NCBI GenBank assembly: GCA_031213475.1
Contig: JARUPZ010000004.1
Coordinates: 4,659,169-4,723,168, forward strand
Source: Nereocystis luetkeana
Lineage: Eukaryota > Sar > Phaeophyceae > Laminariales > Laminariaceae
DNA length: 64,000 nucleotides
Reading direction: 5' to 3'
Below are positions 12,597 through 23,274 of the stretch, piece by piece. Each line of letters opens with the position of its first letter. The first letter of the stretch is position 1. Made by a program: the position numbers and the translations under genes. The notes below the pieces were generated by a model. That model made no database searches. It was not told where the DNA came from and saw only the letters and a list, made by a program, of their open reading frames with translations.

Positions 12597-13085
12597 TTGT
12601 TGGGAGAGTACAGTGGTGTAGGATCATTGAGTGTCTCAGTCGTCCGGCCATTCGTAGAGTATAACCCGGACAGTGAAGGGAGGAATACGCGTTTATGGAC
12701 AACGACATGTGGATATGACACCGAGTTCGATATTGCGGTGGGCGTGTCAGCCGGCTGCTCTCCCTTTACAACGCCATTCGAAAGATTTATACAACAAAGG
12801 AAACAAATATTCGGAATCGGAAATCGATATGATAACAACCTGCAGTTTGTTGTTGTAAAGAGTATTACGCGTTATGGTTCTTATTCTTTGGCTGGATACG
12901 TATCAGTTGTGTGTAGCTTACTTCGACAGCAACAGCGGGCACTGTGTGGTTGGTCGCGCTTGTTGGACTACCTATTGGATACCGCACATAACGGTGTTGG
13001 CAGACTGGTAGAACACGCGAACAGACAGGTCCCGTGGCTTGCACCTGGACTGCAGTCGATCGCTGGGTCAGGTATTATTGGTGAA
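12597..13085 (+). repeat. Dispersed repeat R, copy 2
   Basis: The first 200 bases match 13257-13485 (GGTGTCTCAGTCGTCC type landmark, GTGAAGGGAGG, GACACCGAGTT, CTGCTCTCCCTT). The rest, from about 12840, matches 6800-7050. A 228-codon open frame crosses this copy but is not maintained in the others, so I do not call it a gene. Confidence 0.75.
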
Positions 13086-13239
13086 TTCTCCCGCCCACCC
13101 ACCCTTTTCCTTTCGATGGTGAGGGGATGGAGAAAAAATTCCGAGGATGTAAATAGGTATTTTTCTCGGTGGATATCGTCGAGCCGAGTGCATATCTACT
13201 TACTTTTCCCCCCTCTTTTTCAGTGGCATGCGAGGGTTT

Positions 13240-13490
13240 ATACCATCCTAGATGAACTTCTCGGGGGAGTACAATGGTGTTAGACCATTGGGTGTCTCAG
13301 TCGTCCGAGTATAACCCAGAGAGTGAAGGGAGGGAGATGCGTTTATGAGCAAAGACTCGTGGGTATGACACCGAGTTGGATAATGCGGTAGGCATGTCAG
13401 CAAGCTGCTCTCCCTTCCAAGCCACAGAAAATGATACCAGGGTAGTAAACAACGCAACACAAAAGATATATACAACAAAAAACGGCATTA
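13240..13490 (+). repeat. Dispersed repeat R, copy 3 (5' part)
   Basis: This is a direct repeat of 12597-12800, including TGTCTCAGTCGTCCG, TATAACCCAGAGAGTGAAGG, GGTATGACACCGAGTT and CTGCTCTCCCTTCC. It ends in ATATACAACAAAAA, as copy 2 does near 12790. Confidence 0.75.
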
Positions 13491-13504
13491 ATTATTAGAA
13501 AATT

Positions 13505-13595
13505 AGGATGGGCCCGTTGGGGTCCGAACCCATGTAGAAGCAAAGACCGAGCGAGTAACAATTAATTGCTATCGCTCGTAACCCAGCAGCTTTCA
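13505..13595 (-). repeat. tRNA-like relic (SINE head or tRNA pseudogene)
   Basis: Read on the minus strand, AGCTGCTGGGTTACGAGCGA resembles an A box and D arm. GGGTTCGGACCCC is a B-box/T-arm, with a CAATTAATTG loop between them. The would-be acceptor strands do not pair, so I do not call a functional tRNA. It could be the head of a SINE whose body I did not identify, or a decayed tRNA. Confidence 0.45.
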
Positions 13596-14129
13596 AAGTT
13601 GAATATCAGCTATTTACACGGCGTGCGTCGACCTACGCTTGCACAGCAGCGACGGCCACATGAGCATTTTCCTCTGCTTGTGCTTGCGCAGCGATCAAAA
13701 CAGCATGAGCCTCTCGCGCACCGGTAGTCGCGTGAGCCTCGGCCTCCGGCGACTTGCTGTTACCGGGTGCCCTGAACACAAAACAAGTCTGTATCACACC
13801 TTGAACCTGTAGCTCTGCCCCTGCTTCACTGCGCTGACGCGTGAGTTTTGTGGCTACATATCAGAACGGTGTGTGTATCAAGGGCTACGATTCACGATAT
13901 TAATACAATGTATCACCGCATTCGTCTGAATAATAGCTAAACTACTTACGTACGTACATATTCAAACATTATTTCATTCTTCCGAAAATATTCTGCATCT
14001 AATCAGTCGAACTCACAGCTGACGTATTCTATATCTACGACACAATATAAGTTGATTTTTGGCTTTTGCCCCTTTCTGCACCGCACTATCGTTTTAGAGA
14101 TCATAGCACCTACCATGTACCATGTAACA
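13596..14129. other. Unassigned sequence
   Basis: I see no gene, repeat or RNA signal beyond short low-complexity words. Confidence 0.5.
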
Positions 14130-14335
14130 GGGAGGGCAAGACAGCAAGGAATGGAGAGAGAGGGAGAGAGGGAGGCACAGAGGGGGGAGGGACGGAGGGA
14201 CCGAGGGGGGAGGGTGGGAGGCCGGGAGGGAGGCCGGGAGGGAGCAAGGGAGGGAGCAAGGGAGGGAGGGAGCAAGGGAGGGATGGAGAAAGGGAGGGAG
14301 AGAGGGTGGCACGGACGGAATGAAGCGAGGAGGAG
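14130..14335 (+). repeat. GGGA/GGGAGG purine tract
   Basis: This is a nearly pure purine stretch dominated by GGGAGG and GAGGGAGC units. Long open frames on both strands here are low-complexity artefacts. Confidence 0.85.
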
Positions 14336-14391
14336 GGAAGAACGAAGAAACGCATTTGCAACTGCTGTGCAGCTGATCGTTCGCAGCACAG

Positions 14392-14919
14392 TTAGTTCCA
14401 GAATTTCATAGTATTCCACATGAAAATAGGGTTGACAAACGTTTTCTCCGCTGGCCTCGAGCGAGCTCGCGTCCCGTCACCCCGATTGGGATGTCGGAAG
14501 TCAACGCCGATAACTCCACACACAGGGCACCCGATGAGATGGGGTTTAAACCATGACGATCGCCTTAGCGAGAGCTCCGACCTGGTGCGTGCGTCACGGG
14601 CGTAGCCGTTTCGAACGTAATTTGTCCGTAGGTGACCATAGAGTAACTCTGATCGGACAAACACGTTTTCTGAATCCGTTCTAGACACCACAAGTGAACC
14701 CCTTGTGCAACAACTGCTAAAACTCTCAAGAAACCACCAGAAGCTCTCGAGAGCCGGAAAAATAGCGGTCTGTTTGTCAGCAACAGCACCAACGGCTCCG
14801 GTAAAAGCGCCCGTCGCGATTGCCATAGTACTTGAGGCCTCGGTGACGCGTTTGGTTGATACCCCGCCCCTCCCTATTGTCATCATATCCGCTGCAACCT
14901 GGCCGGGGTCTGCTCTCAT
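14392..14919 (-). CDS. Unrecognised open frame, 175 codons
   Basis: This is one of the longer uninterrupted minus-strand frames outside obvious repeats. From Met it reads MRADPGQVAADMMTIGRGG, then a small-residue stretch MAIATGAFTGAVGAVADKQ, then an aromatic patch ESFWWFLESFSSC. The N-terminal third has a plausible protein composition. The C-terminal half is rich in Arg and Ser and looks more like read-through. I recognise no family. It could be an exon of a host gene, a fragment of a decayed element, or chance. A plus-strand frame covers part of the same bases. Transcript evidence or a homolog with the same frame would be needed to believe it. Confidence 0.25.
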   Translation of the reverse strand: MRADPGQVAADMMTIGRGGVSTKRVTEASSTMAIATGAFTGAVGAVADKQTAIFPALESFWWFLESFSSCCTRGSLVVSRTDSENVFVRSELLYGHLRTNYVRNGYARDARTRSELSLRRSSWFKPHLIGCPVCGVIGVDFRHPNRGDGTRARSRPAEKTFVNPIFMWNTMKFWN

Positions 14920-14989
14920 CCCTTTTACAACGTTAGTGGAAATAGTCTTCGATCATATTAATTTACTACTACATACAATAATATAAGTG

Positions 14990-15204
14990 AGGTATACCGG
15001 TAAGTGGATATTGATCCTGAACATATGACTCGCGGCGATCATTTCGTTGCTTGCGGCATAAATGTAATTACAAAAAGTTGCGTGAGGTCGACGTTGCGTT
15101 GTATTACTTTGTGACCGGCTGAGTAAAATCCAGCACATACATACAAAATACTTTCGTTCCACCCTAAAAAATCATGTTTTTTGGCGCTCTGGGAGAAAAC
15201 AAAT
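14990..15204. other. Unassigned sequence
   Basis: Short AT-rich stretch with nothing recognisable. Confidence 0.5.
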
Positions 15205-15640
15205 CTTCACGGACACAGAGTAGAAGATGCTCGAGAATAATTCGTAGTCCGAGTACTGAGAGTATTGAAGTACTGGAGGCCAACATATAGTGAGTTCTGA
15301 GAAGGCCCAACTACTGAGAGTATACTGAGAGTATGAGCAGTACGGAAGCTCGAGAATAATACAGGCAAAAATATGTACCCGCAGTAGTATTGAAACACGA
15401 AATACAGAAAATATCTGAAGTGCAGATCCTCGAATCGAATCCCGAATTAGTGCGAGCCCGAAAGTATCCGTGGAATAGTATCCTCAGTAGTAGAGAGTAA
15501 TAGCAGTAGTACCGAACCTCGAATTACCACACAGTAATACTGCGAGTGCTCGTAATAGTGTCTATCGGCTCCTGCTGCAGTGAAACCCCAGAATAGTGCG
15601 AGTGCACGAAGTAGATTTGCAGTATATTCTCGAGCATACT
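15205..15640 (+). repeat. Degenerate CTCGAATA / GAGAGTA repeats
   Basis: Words such as GCTCGAGAATAAT, TACTGAGAGTA, CCTCGAAT and AGTAGTA recur every 20 to 60 bases without a strict period. This gives a decayed minisatellite rather than a tandem array. Confidence 0.5.
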
Positions 15641-17105
15641 TGGATTTAGTCCCAAGTATTGGGAGCAACTAACTAAACTGTGAAAGGTTGAGGTGTATGA
15701 ACGCACGCCAAGCGTATGCGCGCCCAAACTCCGTGACATTGCGTGAAAACACACAACTTATAGCCACAGTTTATCATGCGCGTAAATAGCACGTCAGAAA
15801 AGCAAGGTGGGTGTGGACGGCGGGTTTTTACTAGATGCTTCCCAGGGGGGAGAGGTTATTTTTCTGGTGGATCTGATGGAGGGATATGTTGGTTGTGGTT
15901 GTCTTCATGTGCATCAAATCGGTCTTATTTGTCGAATGATACTCTGAGTTTTTTACGTAATGCACTGAAGAACACGCACACACTGTGGTGGCAATTTGAA
16001 GAAAAAAAAAAAGCAAGGATCGTCCGAGTCGAACCTCGGTACTGAAGTAACGAAAAAAGTATACCTGGTAACTATCAAGCGCAGTTTGTCATCGATCATA
16101 CGCTACATACAGAAATGCTCACACACTGACAGGTTGTGTGTTTTGACAAAATCTAAAACACATAGCAGGATATACGAGTAACTGCATGTATGCACAGCAG
16201 CACTGCTTTAAAATGCCATGTGATACGATACGACAGCATAAGATACGCGTACTGCGACAAAGGAAAGGGTACTGGTGCTCTTTCGGCTGGCTCTAGGACC
16301 GGCCAGCAGCGTAGGGCACACAGCAGTCCGTAACTTAAGAATATTTGTGTACATTGAATGCTGCGGTACGCGATGCTTGTAGGAATGATTTCCTGCGATT
16401 TGAGGATGATCGGCACGGAGAAAAAAATGCCGGTCACACACCACTACATGTAGCAGGTACGTGCATAGGCCGAATGCCGAAGACAACAACAACAAACACC
16501 ACTGCTTGCTATCGTACTTAGAGTACAACGCGGATCTGCTACATGTGCATAGTATGCTACCTGCTGCTGTTGGCGCACCTTGTCGAGCACGGCTGGAGCA
16601 CTGACAGTGTTGGATCACACACAGCAATAGGTAGAAGAAGCAGAGAGAGAGAGGTGTGTTGTTGCGGGATGATCGATCTCGGATCAGAAAAAAACAGATA
16701 GCCACAGCAATAGAGCAGCATGTAGGCCTGCCACACGTGCCCATGACTAATCACTGTGCTGCTACTGCTGGAAGGAAGGGCTGCAGTGCTGTATGAAGCT
16801 GGGGTTAACCAGGCTCTCTGCTCTGCTGCTGTATTGGGTTGTCTGTTGTCTGTGCTGTGTGGTGTGTCGAGACGCAAAAAAACGTACAAAAAAAGGCCTC
16901 TCGTATCGAAACCAGGGAAATCGTCTTATACACTCCCGCCGGGAAAAAAACTTTGAGCGCTCGCTCTCCAGAGATACGGATCGCGCCGAGACCTCGACCA
17001 ATGTGTCCGGGCGGGCGTCCCGTGTCCGACCATTTTGTGTTTCGCCGAAAAGTCCCTTGTACGAAGAGAAAAGTTGGCAAAAGTGCAAAAACGGACAAAC
17101 ATACG
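15641..17105. other. Unassigned sequence
   Basis: No gene is recognised. An exact TACCTGGTA lies at 16062-16070, followed by GCAGTTTGT. Family R also has GCAGTTTGTT next to its own TACCAGGTA near 6784, so a remnant of R may be present. Confidence 0.45.
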
Positions 17106-17109
17106 TATA

Positions 17110-17205
17110 CATATAGGAGGGTCGATGGGAAGGAGGCGGGAGGGGGGGGGAGAAGGGCAGGCAGGGGAGAGGGAAAGAGGGGCAAAGGGGTGTTGTGGTA
17201 TTGAG
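17110..17205 (+). repeat. Purine-rich tract
   Basis: GGGAGG-type low complexity. Open frames here are compositional artefacts. Confidence 0.7.
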
Positions 17206-17333
17206 AGGGTGGAGCGGATGGGTGGCCCTCGGGAAACGGGCTTGATGGCTCGTGCTGTTGGGCCTGGCAAGAGAGCGCCTATCTCGAAAAATCTCACCCC
17301 CACGAGGTTATCTGCTGTATGTTAGAACGGTAG

Positions 17334-17368
17334 GCCGGCTGCAAGCGTTTTGCAGCTTCGCAGCCGGC
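17334..17368. other. Short hairpin, GCCGGCTGC stem
   Basis: GCCGGCTGC at 17334-17342 pairs with GCAGCCGGC at 17360-17368 around a 17-base loop. No function can be assigned. Confidence 0.6.
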
Positions 17369-17569
17369 TTATCCCTCCAAGCTTGAGCGCTGTTGTAAAG
17401 TGTACGCTCACCTTGAACGGGCACCCCCTCCCGACTATCCAGCCGTAAAATGTCACCCCCGTGTCTCAGCCCCGGTAAAGACATGACTCAAAGAGTAATT
17501 CCCGTTTAGGCGGTGCGGTATAATTGTCACACCAGCCACCCATTCGACGTTGTGTTTGAGCTCCCCTTT

Positions 17570-17915
17570 GCTGCCTACCCCCCCCCGGCCACCCCCTTCT
17601 ATTCTCCCTCCGCCCCCCCCCCCCTCCCGGGCCAAAAAAAAAGGACACGGAGACGAGACATATGCCTATCAAAAAAGAACCCCGTTTTGTGCGTTCGCTG
17701 CTGTTTGTTTTGTTGCCGAGCTATCGATTCAACTTTTTTCATGTTTTCCCTCGCGCGGACTACTTTGACGCTATATACGTAGAAATTCATCAGAGACAGA
17801 TGAAAAGTATTGGAGGGGTGCGGAATGCTTGTTGCGCGTGCCAGCGGTTCAATGTTTTTATATTTTCCGCCCTCGTTCGACCCCCACCACCCCCCCCCCC
17901 CCGCCCCTACCCCTG
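17570..17915. repeat. Poly-C/pyrimidine tracts
   Basis: Runs of C and CCT words lie at about 17575-17635 and 17880-17905. The sequence between them is AT-richer with no recognisable gene. Confidence 0.6.
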
Positions 17916-17929
17916 CCTTCCCTTCTTAC

Positions 17930-17958
17930 GCCAAACCTAGAAGGTGCCTAGGTTTGGC
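17930..17958. other. Perfect 11-bp hairpin
   Basis: GCCAAACCTAG (17930-17940) is followed after a 7-base loop by CTAGGTTTGGC (17948-17958). It may be a small palindrome from element excision; this is unproven. Confidence 0.6.
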
Positions 17959-18204
17959 CGAGTGCTCATACCCACCTGGCGGCGAGTGTTGTATTTGCCT
18001 CGAGCCGGCTGCCTGGAAGAAATTGCCAGCCCAGTTGTTGCGCAATAATGAGAGGGGGAGGGAGGCAGGGGGGGGGTTGGCCACCTCCGTATATAGCATC
18101 AACGGCAAAAAGTGACCGCTCCCTTTTTGCTGTCGGTGATTTTTAGTATCGGTATGTTCTCCAGGTTGCTACGCACTTGTACCTTTCATAACAAAAAATC
18201 AAAG

Positions 18205-18370
18205 TGACCGCTCGGTAGGTCTATCGGTCGGTCTGTCGGTCGGTAGGTCGGTAGGTCGATCGGTCGGTCTGCCGGTCGGTCTGTCGTTCGGTCTGTCTGC
18301 CGGTCGGTATGTCTGCCGGTCGGTCTGTCGGTCGGTCGGTTGGTCGGTCGGTAGGTCCGCCGGTCGGCCG
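18205..18370 (+). repeat. (GGTC)n microsatellite
   Basis: Imperfect tetranucleotide array of GGTC/GGTA/TGTC units over about 165 bases. Open frames here simply read the repeat. Confidence 0.9.
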
Positions 18371-18495
18371 ACCATCGGTTATTTGCCGTTTTGGTCATTT
18401 TCTGGGGAGAGGGGGGGGTATTTACTGCTTGTTGCGGCCTATCTTGAGTAGGCGACCTATCTTGAGTGGCGAAGTATCCGCTCGGTACGTGATTA

Positions 18496-18549
18496 GCATC
18501 GGGGGTGCTAGTGGCATCGGGGATGCTAGTGGCATCGGGGGTGCTACTG
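18496..18549 (+). repeat. 18-bp tandem repeat, three units
   Basis: Three copies of GCATCGGGGGTGCTAGTG with single-base differences. The period is a multiple of three, so the minus strand reads a small DAT-type peptide repeat, but no gene context is seen. Confidence 0.8.
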
Positions 18550-18639
18550 GCCGCTTGGCAGGTGATTGGCCGTTGTGGCCTTAGTACCTGTTGTCCGGAT
18601 AAATTAAAAAGCAATCCCTGGGTCGATCGTTGGTCGACT

Positions 18640-19290
18640 CTGTTACTGCCTACCGCTGAGGGAGAATATGAACTGCTCGGTTAGTCATTGTTGATGAGTT
18701 TTTTTGGGGGTGGTCCTCTCGTGTGGAGGCGGGTAGCAATATTTCCTGTCCTTTTTCCCGCCGTGACCGTTTCATAATCAAAGGCGGTTCGAGAAGTAAT
18801 CGCTTGGTCGGTGATTGGTTGTTGGGTGATATTTCTCGTGGGGAGGCGAACGGCGTTTGTTCTGTCCTTTCTCCCGCAGCCACCGTTTCACAATGAAAAG
18901 GTGTTTCTGATTGTAACTGTCAGTAACTGTCAGGTCGGGGATTGATTCTCGGGTGATTCTCTTGTGCGGAAGCGGGAAGTATTTGCTGTCCTTCCCCCCG
19001 TTAGCGACCGTTTCACAACCGAAGACGTTTCGAAACACAACCGGTCGGTGATTGATCACGGGGGCATTTCTCTCATGCGGATGCGGGGCTGTATTTTACG
19101 TCTTATTTGCCACTCCAGCGACCGTTTCACAATCGAAGGCGTTTCGGAAAGTAACGGTTCGGCGATTTTGTCGCGGGAGAGTTTGCTCGTACGGAGGCGG
19201 ATGGGCGGTAAATTCCGCCATTCGTTCTCCCAGCGACCTTTTCACGTTTCACATTCGAAGGCGTTTGGTGTTGTAAAGTAGAGCGGATTC
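18640..19290 (+). repeat. About 118-bp tandem array, five units
   Basis: The landmark GACCGTTTCACAATCGAAGG begins near 18763, 18881, 19005, 19117 and 19233, giving periods of 118, 124, 112 and 116. Each unit also has GGTCGGTGATTGATT, TCTCGTGCGGAGGCGG and TTTGCTGTCCTT. Units differ from one another substantially, so this is an old array. Confidence 0.85.
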
Positions 19291-19676
19291 AGAAGGCATT
19301 TCCTACAGGGAATCGAGGGCGGCTCGGCAATTTGCTCGTGAAAAACCTCGCGGTGGAAGAAGAGAAAAAAAACACGCCTGCGGCCAACCAGAACTGGTGA
19401 GCAAAATGCCTCCTCTATATATACTTGCGGGAAAATTACTCAAGGAGTCGCTCGGAAAGAACATGGGTGAAACTCGGAGAACAATGCTCTCGAACAGTAT
19501 GGACTTGCGGGGTATTATCCGCGGGCGAGAGTCGTGGCTAGACCACGAAGCGCTCTAAAAGCTTCGAGAATCGTGTTCCTCACGCGCATGGGCACGCGCC
19601 CTGACAGTGTGGTGATGATCGTGGAATACGGTTCGCACTTTCTCATGCCCCCCCCGATCCCCCCCGCCCCTTGCTG

Positions 19677-20025
19677 CTGTTAGCGTGAGGTGGCCACCAC
19701 TACTGTGATGGTGTTGTCGCCGACGCTGCCGAGGATTATCCCGGGCCGTCTCTCCCTCTGTCTTGATTAAAGTCGCCAAACGTCTGCCGCCCCAGGTGAA
19801 GCTGTCGCTTTCCGCCCAGAGTGTCTTGTCTATTGTTCCGGGCATATGCCGGATGATTTGCTATTGTTGTTAGCGTGGAACGGGCACCACTGTAGGGGTG
19901 GGGCCGTCGACATCCCAGAAGATTAGCTTGGACCATTCGCCAGCCTGGCCCGGTTTACCGTACAAACGTCTGCTACGCCAGATGTAGCTATCGCCTTCCG
20001 CCCAGAGTACCTTGTACCCTCTGTC
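19677..20025 (-). repeat. 190-bp direct repeat, coding-like on minus strand
   Basis: Two units starting near 19677 and 19867 share TGTTAGCGTG, CCACCACTGT and a block that ends CCGCCCAGAGTNCCTTGT. On the minus strand they read LWAESDSFTWGGRRL (near 19830) and LWAEGDSYIWRSRRL (near 20010). The substitutions keep the residue classes, which hints at a repeated protein module or a tandemly duplicated exon. I recognise no family; a beta-propeller or other short repeat protein is possible but not shown. After the shared motif the two units diverge and the second reaches a stop. Confidence 0.4.
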
Positions 20026-20154
20026 ATAATGTAATGTGTAACATATTTATAAAGCTGAAACAACAACAGCTGTGAGATCGAGCATTTCGGCGACATTCAT
20101 ATTTTCAAGCTGTGTCCGTGTGTGATACTTCGATCCCGCGCAATACGGGTTTTA

Positions 20155-20627
20155 CATGGCCGCCTCTTACGGGGTATACAGTTCCCTACATGAGGACGAC
20201 AATTATTCTGAAGCTGCAGAATTCAAGGAGTGGGTCTATCTATAGCGTGCTTGGAAATTAATATACATATCTATGTGTGGAAGACAGGGTCGGAGGTATC
20301 GTAGATCTCGTAACACACACGCGCAAAGGACACGTCACAGGTCAGGCAATATCATATTCTCGGGTCACGAGCGGTCTCACGTCAATGATGATGGAGACCC
20401 GTCCTCGGGAAGATAGCTATCGGGAGATACGTAATCCGTCGCAGACTCTCGGCACCAAAAAGGGCCCCCCACACAATCAGTCTAGCTCTAGCATCTCCTT
20501 TCTAAATATCAACGAAGAATTCTGCTCGGCTTACGTCGGCCGTAACAACAGCTACAAGAGACCCTCGCTCCGCGACCTCATCACGGCGACATCCCCGCGA
20601 CCACCCCGGTACGAAGGACCAGCGCAG
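20155..20627 (+). CDS. Candidate host gene fragment, unrecognised product
   Basis: An ATG at 20155 in a good context (ACATGGCCGCC) opens a short frame reading MAASYGVYSSLHEDDNY and running to about 20245. A second block, 20440-20627, reads SSISFLNINEEFC, then AYVGRNNSYKRPSLRDL, with third positions rich in G and C. It ends at a CAG followed by GTACTACAT, a possible splice donor. The intron between the blocks is not resolved. No later exon is obvious. I do not recognise the protein. It is one of the few places outside repeats where codon choice and amino-acid composition look natural. Confidence 0.35.
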
Positions 20628-21464
20628 GTACTACATCTACATAATATGTACGTATTTTTGTGCGTGCTGGATGCTCGTCGTTTTCGGTGTGGGGCGAGCA
20701 CCATGGCAGAGATGTGTCTGCGGCGGTGATACGCAACATCGCTAAGAGAGAACACATGTACACAAGCGCGAGGCTTGGGCGACCTTTCATTCTTCCTTCG
20801 TAATACGAGCTCGTGGCGGGAAGTCCGTGGCGGGAAGAATACTCCGAGCGCGACGCCGAAATCCAAGATGACTAAAAAAGGGTGGAGGCAATAAGCACGA
20901 AACGGGTATATCCGGTCGGTTTTACTGCTGTAGTGCAAAACACGGATGCAGCCTGGAACCGAGTTGGCAACACACCACAAACGCCGCGCGATCGACCAAA
21001 CACAAATAGTACCTGTTTTTGAGACCTGAGGACCCGGGTACACCTGTAAATGACTGTTATGCCTGACTTTCCACCGGTTTTGGTTATTGATCAGCCGCTT
21101 GCCTGTAGTTTACTGCTCTATTGGTGTACTACTGTCATATCCCGAGCTCTTCACCGTTCACGTCGTTACAATGCTTTCAACCATCGGGCGTACCCGCGTA
21201 CGCGCGTCAACACATTCATACACGCATGCGATGGGGTTACCCACCGCGCTACCAGGTATAGGGGCACAATATTGATCGATTACCCAGCCCAGGGCCATCC
21301 TTGTAACACACTCTCCCCTGAAAACCAGTTACATGCTTTAGGCCGAAAAAGAAAATCACACGCTTGAGACGATAACTCTGCCTGTACACAGCTCCCGCTT
21401 GACCCTCTGAACGCACACAGACCTCGCCCCACCACGACCTGTGCCCTCCAAGCTGAACCCGGAT
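20628..21464. other. Unassigned; possible intron or intergenic
   Basis: No further exon, repeat or RNA is recognised. An exact TACCAGGTA lies at 21250-21258. Confidence 0.45.
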
Positions 21465-21577
21465 ACTATTACGGGGGACCATAGTTAATAGGACCTGTGG
21501 TATACATAAAAACCTATATATTTAACAATTTCTACTAACAATATTTGGTCCTATTAACTATGGTCCCCCGTAATAGT
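21465..21577. mobile_element. MITE1 copy A, perfect 31-bp terminal inverted repeats
   Basis: Bases 21465-21495 and 21547-21577 are exact reverse complements (ACTATTACGGGGGACCATAG onward) around a 51-base AT-rich centre. The whole 113-bp unit can form one hairpin. Two diverged copies lie at 22488-22607 and 27754-27858. It encodes nothing and would need a transposase from elsewhere. Confidence 0.85.
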
Positions 21578-22311
21578 AAAAATGCTCAAATAGCCGGCAG
21601 CAAGTGTTGTGCTCGTCGTGGGAAATTCTCCCTCATAACCGGGTAGGATGTGGTCGCTTTCTACGATAGAGGTAGCACATTTCCGCTTTTTTGTTTCTGA
21701 CTGACGGGCCTCCTTAACCCAAAATCGTCGGAACGTCAACCTTGTTTCGAAAAATGACTTTTTTGTATACTTGGGCCATGGGATTTTTCGTCGGGAAGCT
21801 ATTTGATTGTTGTTGAGGTCATTTTTGTCGGATGAGATATGGGGCTTCTCAAGTGATGAGCCTCGGAAAATTTAAGGCGAACCTATTCCGTAGAACGCCT
21901 CTGTGTTGTTGGTTGTTGGTCAATCAATCGGATGATGGCTCGTGGATAAAAAAGTGGTTTTGACTTGCTTCCGGGATTCGAACCTGTTTTTTCCTCCAAA
22001 CAGACCGCCTGTACGTACTCGTTTTCGTTTTATTTCCCATCCGATCACTACACATACATCGGTGCGGAAAGACTGGCAAGCGTCACAATCGTGCATACAG
22101 CAGCACACGTTAGCAATGTAGTCTCCAGCATACCGAGGCTGTACCATTACACCCAAAGGTTCCCCGTATTGGCTGAACATACTCCGGTTAACCCAGTACC
22201 CGCAGTATCAAACCTCGAAGATGGTGTGTGTAGCTGCGAACTGGTAGCATCAAACTCCGATGTCTCCAAGTATATCCCACGACTCGCGACGTAGTATCCC
22301 TGAGTATCAGG
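21578..22311. other. Unassigned sequence
   Basis: No gene is recognised. GGATTCGAACCTG near 21974 is a B-box on the minus strand (GGTTCGAATCC), but no A box could be placed upstream of it, so no tRNA is called. Confidence 0.4.
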
Positions 22312-22864
22312 GTTGGGCCCTGGTAGCTCTAGCCAGTACAGTATACACTGGCTGCGGCATGTGCCAGCACACTGGACCCGACCAGTGCGCTGGTGGTCGA
22401 AGCCGCAACCCCGGCTGGCGAGGGGGCCCCGCCGGAGGTGCCCCCGGAGGACCTTGCTGGAGGTCGTTTTTACGCGTTTTGGCTCCACTATTAAATAGTA
22501 AGGAAGACCATAGCAAATAGGACCAAATATTATGAGCAAACAATGCTTAATATTTAGGTTTTGAATGTAGCGTAGGTCCTATTTAATATAGGCCCTCATA
22601 ATAGAGCTGAAAAATACGTCATTTTTAGGCCATATCTATTGCAATTTGGTGGTAGATTGACAAATGAATAATTGTCCAAGAGCAAAAGCGAGCGAAGCGT
22701 ATGATGGACAGGAGTGTGTGGAAATACGGCACGCTGCAGTCATGAAGCCTAGACACCGAAAATGTGCGACACGGGTTCAAAAACATGTGTTTGAAGTGTG
22801 CAATACGCAATCGCTACATTTAACAAAATGGCGGCCTCAGAGACGTAAATATTCACGTACACAT
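22312..22864 (+). repeat. F inverted repeat, left arm
   Basis: Apart from an internal MITE1, this segment is the reverse complement of 26626-27105. Shared landmarks are TTTTACGCGTTTTGGCT, AATTTGGTGGTAGATTGACA, GGTTCAAAAACATGTGTTTG and GTGTGCAATACG.AATCGC. The arms end at GTTGGGC outside and GTACACAT inside. The 4.8 kb from 22312 to 27105 could therefore be one large foldback-type element or two inverted copies of one repeat. Confidence 0.8.
22488..22607. mobile_element. MITE1 copy B, inserted in F left arm
   Basis: The ends GACCATAGCAAATAGGACC and GGTCCTATTTAATATAGG are diverged MITE1 termini. The uninterrupted F right arm near 26905 (TTTCAGCTCTAGAGAAGCC) shows the empty site, so this is a nested insertion. 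Confidence 0.75.
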
Positions 22865-23274
22865 CAAGGGTAGTTTTGTCCGTAGGCGAAGTAACGGCCT
22901 CCGCAAACGAAATAACGGACAAAGCAGGGTTTATTGGTAGAGAGAATGTGGCATGTCTGTATCGGGAACTGGGATAGAGCAAGTTTGGTTTGAAAGGGAA
23001 TATCTCGAACGTAGTCCTTGCAAGCAAGGCATCGACCGGAGGTCAGCACCCCCACGCCGGGCACGAGCAAGCACGAGGTCCTGTGACGAGCACGGGCAGA
23101 GGTGAGGTAGTCGCTGGTTTATCTATTCAAGCCAGGACGTTGTGCCTTCTTTTCTTTTCTTCCCGTCTCTACTCCGGCCCGGTTGGGACCACGAACTGAG
23201 GGCTGGGGCGAGCTGACGCGACTTTGGCGATCAGGGGGGGATCTGCTGCGAGGACTGGATTCAGCGAGTTCAAT
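22865..23274. other. Unassigned sequence
   Basis: Unique sequence between the F arm and the G repeat; nothing recognised. Confidence 0.45.

Noticed and set aside
12597..13283. 228-codon plus-strand open frame, the longest in the window
   Set aside because: It lies across repeat R, whose other copies have indels that destroy the frame, and it shows no domain.
14052..14411. Long Arg/Gly/Glu-rich frame in the purine tract
   Set aside because: It is a translation of GGGA low-complexity sequence, with comparable frames on both strands.
21960..22100. tRNA gene on the minus strand
   Set aside because: A B box (GGTTCGAATCC) is present, but no A box, acceptor stem or anticodon arm could be placed.
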